Positions 13,369 to 55,480 of a stretch of DNA of 64,000 bases are shown here, in pieces; the stretch's first letter is position 1; every line of letters begins with the position of its first letter. This DNA comes from Montifringilla adamsi (Eukaryota; Chordata; Aves; Passeriformes; Passeridae), in the NCBI GenBank assembly GCA_017590115.1, contig JAGGNK010003335.1:8925289-8989288 (forward strand), written 5' to 3'. Both the position numbers and the translations under genes were made by a program. The notes under the pieces were generated by a model that saw only the letters and a list, made by a program, of their open reading frames with translations, was not told the origin of the DNA and searched no databases.

Positions 13369-14198
13369 CTTCGACTCCAGGCGAGCCGACGGCCGTCACC
13401 GGTTGCCTCCGCCGCTTCTCCCCGGCAGCGTCGAGCCCCGCACGCCCGGGTGTGTCCTATCCCATCTGACAGCCCGGGAGCGGAGAGAGACCAAAAGCAG
13501 GCGGAGCGGGGAGGAGAGCTCGGGCTCATGCCATGGGAGGAGCCAGGGGAGTCATGGCAGGTCCCAGCCGAGTCCGATCCGCCGCCGCGGCTCCCAGGGG
13601 AGGCTGCTCGGGGGAAGACGAGCTCCGCCGGTCCCTCAGAGCGCCGCGCTCATACCGCCCGCCCGCCGCCGCGGGGGAGCGCCGGCCCGGCGAGGGGAGG
13701 GGAGGAGGCGGGGGCGGTGCCGCGGCCCCCTCCCCGCGCAGCCCCTCGCCAGCCCAGGGGAGGCTGCTGGCAGGAGCCGCCGCTGCCGCCTCAGCCGCGC
13801 CCGCCAAGAGCCGCGGGGCTCGCCTCGGACTCGGCCCGCCGCGCCGCCTCGGTTCGCCTCGGGGCTCGTCGCCGCCTTAGTGCGGCAGGCGGCGCAGCTC
13901 AGTGCCCAGCCCGGCGTCCGCAGCCGGCAGCCGGCAGCCGTCGCTTCATGCCCGGTTCGCCCCGAGGGCGGCGGGGCCCCCGCACCGTCCCGCGGCTCCG
14001 CCACCGGCTCCGCGCCCGCGCCTCGACTGCAGCTCCGCGCTCTGCGCAGGCGCCGCACGCCCCGCCCCGCGCCACGAGGGCGAGAGGCGGAGCTTGGTCC
14101 TCGACCACGCCCTCAGGAGGCGGGGCCCGCATGGAGGGCGGGGCCATGGTGTATGATGTCATTGTGGGCGGGGCCAGGCGGAGGTGGGAGCTGGGCGC

Positions 14199-14335
14199 GG
14201 GGGGCTGCAGTGACACCCAGGGGGGCTGCAGTGACACTCGGGGGGGTGCCTGCGGTGACACCCAGGGGGGCTGCAGTGACACCCGAGGGTGGGGAGGGCT
14301 GCTGTGACACCGGGGGGGCTGCAATGACACCGGGC
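14199..14335. repeat. G-rich minisatellite, about six 20-25 bp units
   Basis: Imperfect tandem copies of GGGGGGCTGCAGTGACACCC lie about 0.85-1 kb upstream of the RNF130 start codon, at the outer edge of its CpG island. Each unit has a run of five to seven G followed by a CTGCAGTGACAC core. The units differ in length and by substitutions. Confidence 0.9.
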
Positions 14336-14363
14336 TTCGGCCACCCGCGGCTCCGGAGGAATA

Positions 14364-14635
14364 GATCACAGCGTCACAGAACCACCGGATGGAAAAGACC
14401 TCATGGAGTCCAGCCTGTGACCAAACACCACCATGCCCACAAGACAGTCTTTCCTTAAACATCTCCAGGGACGGTGACTCCACCACCTCCTTGGGCAGTC
14501 CGTTCCAATACCTAACCATCTTTCTGTGAAGAAAGTCTTCCTAATGTCCAACCTAAACCTTCCCTGGGGCAGCTTAAGATGTTGGGACACATGCACATAC
14601 AGGCTCCCATGGCTCCTCAGCATCTTTTCAGAAAA
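14364..14635 (-). repeat. CR1 LINE 3' fragment
   Basis: Reverse-complement CR1 tail. The plus strand runs from tcacagaaccaccggatgga and gaccaaacaccaccatgccc to cttcctaatgtccaacctaa and ccctggggcagcttaag. It lies immediately outside the RNF130 minisatellite. Confidence 0.92.
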
Positions 14636-16039
14636 ATATTTCCAGTTCAGGAGTGCTGATCACCACAAAGATACAAACAAAGAGTTTTAAAGCATGTCAG
14701 AAATAGGGGTGAAAGAGCTGTGTGTGTGAAAACCAGGTGGGATGTGTTCAATCTGTCCAGGTAGAACTGAATGGGATTTTGGGGCAGGAAAAGCACAGCC
14801 TCTGTGTCAGGTTTCGGTCATTCCTACCCTATTAGGCATTACTCGCTTCTGACGTACTGAAATGGGAAATTGTACAAACACTCAAATACTGCTAATAAAT
14901 ATTAGTCCCCGGAAATACTGTAAAATAGGGTTTGATGAATGATCAACTAACATAGTTTTGATTTCAGCCTCTTGCGAGATGTAACAAAATAGTGTAATGG
15001 CCTCCTTGGATTTTGGAAGACAAACGAACTGAAAATTAGTTACAGCAAAGAGAACAATTACTGCAGGACTATGAGTTAGGATATTTTCTAAATTTCTGAA
15101 AAAATGGCTGTGGAGCTGTTCTTTTGAGATATGGTCTCCTTGGTGACTTCCTCAGCTGCACGGGAAGGTCCTCAGATAAGTCTGGTGTGTAACCTATGCA
15201 TCTTATTAACCTGTTTTCTTCTGGGAACTTTTGTATTTTATTCATTTGTGATGCACCTGGTCTCTCACACACATAAGATAACACTGTTGAAGCACAGTCT
15301 ACTTATTTCACTGAGATACAAGTAGTTTTATCCTGCTCTTGGAGAGACCTCTTCAATTTCCAAGGAAAGCAGCATGCTGCAAACCTGCATCTCGGAGCAG
15401 AATGGATGTGTGGGCTCTGCTAAAGGCATGTGTGGCTCTGTAAAATCCTCTGAGAAGCTGTTTCTGCAAAGCTCTGTAGAAATGTCAATACAATCCAGGA
15501 AATTATTCTGAAGCAGCAACTGAATGTTCTGCTTACATTTTTTTAAATTTAATTTTGCCCTTCTTGATACATGTTGGGTGAGGAACCACATGGTATTGAC
15601 TGTCTCCTCATTTCACCCAAACTTTCACCCCAGCCAGAGGGCGAGAGCTGTGGCTGACACACTGCAGTGTGCAGAACATGCTTTGGAGCTGTTCTTGCTT
15701 TGATTTCTCAGCACTAAGAGCTCTGCATCATTCTGATGCAAACTCATGTGCTTTATTGCTGAAATGTCCTCAGAAGGGGCGAAGAAGTCCCGGGAGCCTG
15801 AGGACTTTTTGCTATCACTGTGCTGACCTTCAGAGAAGGATCTCAAAGCACTTTTGAAAAACATTGACGAAGTATTCACTGGCCATGCTAGAAGCAAAAT
15901 GAGGAGCCCAGCCAGAACATCTGCAGTTCCTTGCTAACTGCATGAAATGGCTGGTTTTTATTTTGCCCCGTCTGGTTTCCTGTGGGCTTCTGATGGAGAG
16001 AGGTGCTGCAATGCCTGTGTGAGGGCTGCCTGCTTGGTT
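14636..16039. other. Intergenic, no gene recognised
   Basis: Unique-looking sequence between the CR1 copy and the hexamer array. The open frames on both strands are short and show no family resemblance. Confidence 0.7.
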
Positions 16040-16177
16040 CCATTCCCATTCCCATTCCCATGCCCATCCCCATGCCATCCCCATGCCCATCCCCATCCCC
16101 ATTCCCATGCCCATCCCCATGCCCATTCCCATCCCCATCCCCATTCCCATGCCCATCCCCATTCCCATCCCCATCCC
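16040..16177. repeat. CCCATN hexanucleotide array
   Basis: About 23 units of CCCATT, CCCATC or CCCATG in tandem, with one shortened unit (catgccatcc). A six-base unit keeps frames open on both strands, so the long PIPMPI, HPHPH and GMGMGM frames here are repeat artefacts, not genes. Confidence 0.95.
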
Positions 16178-16639
16178 TGCTCACACGGTTGGGAGGCTGT
16201 TCCTCACTTGCCTCCCAGCCTGTCCTATGGATGGGCTGGAAAGAAGGCGAGAAGCAGCCAAGAGGGACCCCTCATGGCCCCAGAAGAGGAGCAGCGAAGC
16301 ACTGCTCCAGGATGCACCAAAACAGGATATTTCATCAGTAGAACAGCTTCAATCTCCTCATTGCCTAGATGGGCAGGCTCCTAGATGGGGAAAGGAAAAT
16401 TAAAAGGTCCTTTTGGATGCTTTCACGCCATGGTGGAGCTGGATGAAGGGATGACGATGGAGAGGAGTGGAGATGTCCCCCTTCTGTCCCCTCAGCTCCT
16501 GACGGCTCCTCAGGGGACATTATTTTAGTGAGACAAAACAGTGCTGATGCCTCCAAAGCTCTGCCGTGGAGTAACGCGGGAGTTGTGCCTGAGCGTTCCT
16601 GGAACTCCTGGTGATTTTTTTTTTAGGGGAGCGCTCATG

Positions 16640-17110
16640 AATCCACTCGTGTCCCGTTTCACAGCGAGCACCTCGTTCAGCCGCGGTGGCCCAGGCCTCT
16701 CTCCCGCCCTTGGCTCGGCTGTGACACAGCCACAGGCGCGCCGCCATCTTCCCGCGGGGCCCGCGGCCGCCGGGGGCAGGGCGCCACCTGCGGGCCGCCG
16801 GCCGCACCGCCAGGGGCTCGCGCGGGGCGGGGGTCGGCGCCGTGAGGAGAAGGGGCCTGGGAGGGAATTTGGTGCCATGATGACAGGGGGGTCCGGTCCG
16901 GGGGTCGGTGCCGTGAGGAGAACCGACCGAGGCGGGGTTGGTTGCCATTAGAAGGAGAGGGGTCCTGGAGGGGTGATGCGCTGAGAAGAGGGGTCTGGTA
17001 CCATGAGGAGAAGGGGAGTCGGGGGGGTGTTGTTGTTGCCTTGAGAAAGGGCGTCCGGAAGGGGTTTGATTCCCTGAGGAGAAGGGGGTCCGGGGCTCTC
17101 TGGTTCCCCT
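16640..17110. promoter_or_regulatory. Orphan CpG island with YY1-type element
   Basis: A second GC- and CpG-rich block lies about 3.3 kb upstream of the RNF130 start codon. At 16,740-16,750 the minus strand reads AAGATGGCGGC, the YY1 site typical just downstream of start sites of TATA-less promoters. It is oriented towards RNF130. Its ATG opens a 75-codon minus-strand frame (16,520-16,747) with no recognisable homology. It could be an alternative RNF130 first exon, a non-coding RNA promoter, or an inactive island. Confidence 0.55.
16838..17110. repeat. Degenerate G-rich minisatellite
   Basis: Imperfect units resembling GTGAGGAGAAGGGGTCCGG recur at irregular 35-50 bp spacing across the second half of the orphan CpG island. 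Units are diverged, so copy number (about six) and boundaries are approximate. Confidence 0.6.
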
Positions 17111-17119
17111 GGCGTGGTG

Positions 17120-20100
17120 AATGAGGACAGGAAGGCTGGAGACCTCCAGGGCTGAGACCCCCAGGGCCAAGGTGACAGGAAAGGGTGGTGGGTCCTGGGC
17201 ACAGGGCTGGGTGCTGTGTTTGCTTCTGCCAGCGAGCTTCACCAAAGAGAGTATGACTTCACCATGAGAAAAGACAGTTTCATGCTGGATAGAAATGCCC
17301 CAAGATCCATCCAGCTGTTTCCGAGAGGACGTGGGGAAATGCAAACGGACACAAAAGTAAAAATAATAAACCCAAAATGTGCTGATGGCTTGGGCCAGGG
17401 CTGGGCTGCCCCAGGGGCAGAGGTGGCCCCAGGAACCAGAGAGGCACTGCCAGTTATGACTTTATTCATTTTCACATTTAGATATTACAACAAAACTCTT
17501 AATGACAAAGGATAACAAGTACTATAGAAGAAGAGGAAAGGAAGCAGTGTTCTAAGTGGTTTGATATATAACCGTGAACTTCCAGAGACAGGACTCACCG
17601 TGAGTTACAATCACTCACATAACGCTCACTGGTAGGAAAACTCACGTGCAAATACCCACACACTCACCCACAGCACACTCACACACACACAGACCATGCT
17701 TTGTACTCACACATAACCCCTGTTTTAGCCTACTTGCTTCAAAGGCAGCCCACTGAAACATTGAATGCTGCTAGAGCAACAACAGGTACCAGGTTAAAAT
17801 ATTGCAATATAAATGTAGTGTTACTTGATACACAGGTTTTTCTTCAGAGACACACGTGTATTTGCAAGTAGGGGACCCAACACTGTTTTCAGGAGGGAGG
17901 AATGTCCTCTCAACACCAACAATTTGTAAAAAGTGAGATTGAGCACAGAGTGGAAGCAACCATTTTAAAGGAAGGTGATGATGATAAATAGCTTAGCTTC
18001 AATGTTGAGTTCCAAGCCCAAACAAAACAAAACAGAGAGTGCATTTTGAACAGAGCAGGCACAAATATTGAAACCTGGGTTTTAAACATTGAAATACTCT
18101 CTTGGTGCTGTGGAAAGATAAACACTTCCTTCTCACATCTTAAAACCAAAACAGACCAGCTTCACTTCATGCTTATTTGGAGACTGTAAAAATAAAAAGC
18201 CAGAAATAATTCAAGAGAATGGGAAGGGTTATCAGGTTTGCACATCTAATTTTAGTACACCTTTAGAGAGCAAAAGTGCAATTGTCTCAACAGCTCTTCA
18301 ATATCCCACACTACAGTTGTCCTTCATCAGCAGAAGTGTCTGAAGAGGAGCCAGATTTTGCTCCTATCAGGCTGCATTGTTCATGCAATACTGTTGACAC
18401 AGACACAATAGGATCTGATTCCACCCCCCATGTAGATGGTGCAAGAGAGACAAAATAAACTTCTGTGGAGTTGAATGGTCAAAAATCAGATGACACAGAA
18501 GTGCTTTCTCCAGGGTGACGCAGGGGATCATTAACAATGGTTTTAACAATATAACCCTTCTCCACAAGGATGCTTGTGAGCAATTTACAGCTAAACCTAG
18601 AGAAAAAGTGCAGCTGTACTGGCTGGATGTCCATGCTGACAACCAGCCTGGGCACTAAGATGCCTCTGTCCCCTTTCTGCTGAGGAATTCTGCCATGCCC
18701 AGCGAATGTCATGCTCTGCTGGCACATACCTGTCCCTTACATATGGACAGGGACCAACAGCTACTTTGAAATTCTGTTTTTTAACTATTATATTGCTCTT
18801 GGGCTCTCTCTCAGATGGGGCTGTTTCCAGGTAAAGAACTCTTCATGGAGTACTGGCAACAAGAGAGTCTGGGTCCTGTGGATGCGCATCACCCAGTGAG
18901 CAGCCTGAATTTAGCTCAGCTGGTCACCTTCTACCCCTGTCAATGCCAGGCAGGACCAGCACGAGTCACATGCAGCCTTCCTTCTGCCAAGGGAACCACC
19001 AGTTCCAAAAGCAGGGCAAGATGAGGGCAGGAGAATTTGATCTGGCCTACACCCTGTTGGCTGTCCTACTTCCTTGTCCTGGCTCTCCAGCAGCGCCTGC
19101 CAGAGGATTCTTACTGAGTCGTAACAATTACTTAAAGATGCTTAAATTCCTGGCAGCTTCAGAGGACACCAGTAGAAGTCAGGGAATTCATTGTCATATG
19201 CAGTTTCCAATTCCACATCCTGAGCCAGTTTGGCTCAAGCTGGTCTGGTTTTGTGCCTCTTTTTTGCCATGGAAATTGCAGCTATGTCATCCTTCTGACA
19301 AAAAAAGGGAGTGGAACATTGAACAAGCTGCACAGGCTTAGAGAACCTGAATGACAGGCATGCTTTTCCCATGTGCTAAATAAATCTCCCCATTACACTT
19401 GTGTGGAGAGCTATAATTAAGACTTGGCAACATCATCCATAAGGACTCACAGGCTTACGTCGGGAAACGCGTAATACCCTCTGCTGGAAAAGAAATACAG
19501 TTTGGGAAAGCTGTACATCTGACAGGAAACACAGTTTTACAAGTCCAAACCCTTGGCTCTGTGACAGAGGTGTGGCCCACAAGCAGTAATTCCCTGGTGC
19601 TGAGATGCCCTGGTGCACAGAGCTCTGCCAGCCACGGGCATGTGGGAGAAGAGATGATGACAAGCTGTTCAAATGAGCCTTTTCACCCAGACTCCTGAGG
19701 CGGTGATGTAACCGTGCTCTGTGGCTGAGCTCTTGGATTGGGAGCAGGATGGAAAGAAGTAGGTGGGAAGTGGTGAAACAGCAGTACAGAAATCTATAGA
19801 GAGGGGCTGTGGAGGTTCCCCAGAGCTCTGAATTCATGTGGTATCTCTTAGAAATAGAAGACCAAAGTGAGGAGATGTTTCCTCAGCAAATAAGTGTTTC
19901 TTAATCCTCTGGAGTCAGGCATGCTCTGCTGGAAGCTCTGCAAAAGAAACTGGAGAGGAGCCTGCTGGGCAGAGTGCCTCCTTTGCGTCAGGGAACTCAG
20001 GAGACAGGAAAAGTCACGGTGCAAACTGTCCATCCAGGAGAATCAGGGCTTGAACCCTGGCAAGGTGCTGGGCTCCATGTGTTCAGTGATGTCAACACCT

Positions 20101-20267
20101 AAGGGGATGTAACCCAGAGCACCTTATTGCTGGAGCACTGTTCCTTCCATTGTTTCCAAAATGCTTTGCAGCAGCTTGAAAATAAACATTTCACTCCCTG
20201 CCCTTTTGATCTTTTCCTCCCAGCAAACTCTGTGTTTAGAAGCCAGCTCAAATTAACCTAGCTTTGC
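17120..20267. other. Intergenic, no gene recognised
   Basis: Between the orphan CpG island and the FLT4 3' end. It contains a CA-rich tract at about 17,647-17,692 and an AATAAA on the minus strand at 17,461-17,466. The largest frame (132 codons, plus, 18,943-19,341) resembles nothing known. Confidence 0.7.
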
Positions 20268-21170
20268 TTTAATTTCTCACTTGAGCAACAAATGATCTCA
20301 GCACCATTCTGGGAGAAGGGGAAGGCAAGAGCAGTAGACCTGTGAGTAACCTGCTCTCAGCAGAGATCATAAAAGAACATGTTTTGCACATAGCCTGCAA
20401 AAAAATTGGTGTTTATCTCACCGGGAGCACTCTAGCCATCTGCTGATGACCTACTCAGCAATAGCGGTGTTGAGATGGCTAAAATAATCCTAGTGATAAG
20501 GCAGATTGGCAGATTTCCCCCCAGCAGATATGAGAGGGGTGTGGGTGTTGCTTGCAGAGGAGATGGAGAGGCTGGCACCTACTCAGGATGAGCAGCATGC
20601 ATGAACATTTACAAAGATCCCTCGGGATCTCTCTGTACACCTCTTTAAAATGTCCTGCTCTTGCTGCTAATACCACTAGGGATTTCTTCCCTTTGATTCT
20701 GCTCCACAGCTCAGCAGCTGACATCATGATGAGGGGAGGAGGAAGCAATCCAAGGAAAAACATTCAGGCTGCACACCAGGAAGAAACTTGAGACTAAGAC
20801 AGATCTATTTATATCTGACCTGAAATGGGCTTTCTGAATGGGAAGCTGATCTGAGCGGAGGCTGGATGTTAGGCAGAAGGTGCCATAGTGCTCAACACAG
20901 GCACCCACTCTCGGGCAGAATGCATCTGTCTGAGGTGCAGGAATAAAAGAAATATGAGGAATCAGTGATGTGCTCTCTCCAGTCGCGGCACAGGGAAGCT
21001 GCAGCTGGAGGTGCTGCATGGTTCATGCTGCGGTTCCAAGGACATCGGTGTTCCCCGTCTGTTTGGGGTAGGTTCCCGGTTGGGTTTGGGCATAGGTTGA
21101 AGGAGAATCTCTGAGTGACCCTGATGACATGCCTGGAGGGCCTTGCAGTCGCCTCCAGGGCCTGGTGCCA
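20268..21170 (-). other. FLT4: Probable FLT4 3' UTR (end uncertain)
   Basis: Sequence directly downstream of the FLT4 stop codon. The nearest polyadenylation-like hexamer found by eye on the minus strand is ATTAAA at 20,268-20,273, about 0.9 kb downstream. A canonical AATAAA is at 17,461-17,466, about 3.7 kb downstream. Either could end the message; transcript data would decide. Confidence 0.3.
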
Positions 21171-53633
<32,463 letters not shown>

Positions 53634-54854
53634 CTGTGGAGAGAAAAGAGAGAGGGGATGATGCAGAGATCCACGAGCCTGGCCCCAGTGCTGTGGGCAG
53701 CAGTATCCTGGTGCCACCAGCCCAGAGAGGGGCAGAGGCTCCTGAAGCCAACATCTCCTTGGGGTCTGCTCCTACAAGGTAGTTAATGCTGGCTCAGCGG
53801 GACGCAAGAGATTTGCCTGCAGCCCTCCTGGCTCCAGTGAGCAGATCTTGAGCCAGGGCCAGACAGCCCCTGGGTTTTGATAGAGAGCCTAGCACGGATG
53901 AGGGCCAGAAAAGAACGGAAGACCAAAAATTGGGGAACTCAACTGTAGCCATTCCTCACCAGGTGAATGATACTGGGCTTGCTTGGACTAGGGCTCTGAA
54001 ATGATCCCCTCTGCTAACTGGAGGGAGTCTGGCAAGAGATTTTTTCCATACACATGTATCTTTCTGTAATCAGGGGCCAAATCAGGGATGCCCAGACACC
54101 ACAAATGTGTTTGGACTGAGATGCTCTCTGGAGCAAAGAGGCATTCATGGAATGACCTCCTGTGGTGCACTCTCAGGTGCAGTCACCTGACTAGGACCAA
54201 CCTTAGTGGATTGCAGCAGCCCCCTTCCCTGTACCACCAAGCAGGCATTCCAGGAGTGAGATTATCCAGGCTCAGGGACAGGCAGTTAAACATTATCATG
54301 CTCTTCTTCCAGCTTTTTTCAGGGAGAGTCTCACTTTTTGTGCGTTTGCCTCTCTGGCATGCCAGACACACACCCTAAGTGAGCTCCTCATGGACAAAAC
54401 ATCTCGAAGTACCGGTTACCCTCAGAGACTACTGTTGTTTTTCATCAGCACAGTGTTGCCAACTGTCATTACTTCATGATCTTTATCTTAAAACTCCAGC
54501 TTCTGGAGATGTGAGATAATTCAAAAGAAGTCTTGTTGACTGCAAAAACAAGCAAACTAACCAGAAATAGAGAGGGGGAAAAATGTTATGGAATGTGAGG
54601 CTGTGACTCAGGTAGGTGCTAAATGCTAAGGAAGAAAAGAATGCAAAAATATGCTGCTGGCTTGACTTTCTACAAAAACATGAGGTTTTTTGCAACTGTG
54701 TTCTGTGTATGTCTGTTTCCTTCCCTTGTAACATTCAAACCCAGGTATCAGAGAGATCTGGCAGAGATGGAGAGGTCTCAAGGATGTGGTGTCTCCACGT
54801 GCTTCACAAGCAGCTGTAACACCTTTCCTCCAGAACTGTGACCTGAGGACTACA

Positions 54855-55128
54855 GGTTGAGAGCCTCAGGATGAGAGGAAATGGTCTTAGGTTGCGCCAG
54901 GGTGGTTAATATTGGATATTAGGAAAAATTTCTACACTGAAAAGGCAGTCAGGCATTGGAACAGGCTTCCCAGGGTAGTGGTAGAGCCGCCATCCCTGGA
55001 AGTGTTCAAAAGACATGTGGATGTGGCTTGGGGACATGATTTAATGGTGAACACAGTGGTGCTGTGTTAATGACTGGACCTGATGATCTTAGAAGTCTTT
55101 TCCAACTTTAATCATCCAATGATTCTAG
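54855..55128 (+). repeat. CR1 LINE 3' fragment
   Basis: Sense CR1 tail containing gaggaaatggtcttaggttg, aggcattggaacaggcttcc and the terminal ttttccaactttaatcatcc followed by aatgattct. It is antisense to FLT4. Confidence 0.93.
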
Positions 55129-55199
55129 GAGTGTTTCTCTGTGGGGAACCCTGATCCAGGAGACAACAAATGGCCACCAGCTTCTCAGACACAGGGGTG

Positions 55200-55480
55200 G
55201 CGTGGGGATCCAGGCTGGTGGGGAAGCCACGGTGCCACCAGGAGAGGCTGCAGGGGGGACACGGCAGCGAGGGACGTGCGGAGCGGCACCGCCGGCCCTG
55301 CCAGGCCCGGCCTGCCGGCCTTGTTCTCCCCGATTGTTCTCCACTTCCTTCCCGCCCGCGCGGCTCTGAGGTGTCCCCATGGCTGCCCCCATGGCAACAG
55401 CAGGGTGACAGCCATCTCCCCCCGCCATCTCCCGCCTCTCCTCCACTTGCCCACACCAAGGAGTGTCAGCCCAGGCCCAG
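55200..55480. promoter_or_regulatory. CpG-rich block upstream of FLT4 exon 2
   Basis: CpG-dense sequence 1.6-1.9 kb upstream of exon 2 (cgtgcggagcggcaccgccg, cccgcccgcgcggctc). It could be an alternative FLT4 promoter or an intronic regulatory element. No spliced first exon with a signal peptide was found beside it. Confidence 0.4.

Larger units (their letters stand above)
13040..14340. promoter_or_regulatory. RNF130: RNF130 CpG island promoter
   Basis: The region is dense in CpG and GC boxes and spans RNF130 exon 1, its 5' UTR and upstream sequence. A G-tract block at about 13,691-13,716 (four or more runs of three or more G) could form a G-quadruplex on the plus (non-template) strand. No TATA box was seen. 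A CpG-island promoter without TATA fits a broadly expressed gene. Boundaries are judged by eye. Confidence 0.85.

Noticed and set aside
13024..14519. Very long open frames on both strands (up to 427 codons) over the CpG island
   Set aside because: GC-rich sequence with few stop codons. The translations are low-complexity Arg/Ala/Pro/Gly, and only the RNF130 exon 1 frame matches a family.
15830..16403. Frames encoding GMGMGM, PIPMPI and HPHPH repeats
   Set aside because: Direct translation of the CCCATN hexamer array in several frames; not genes.
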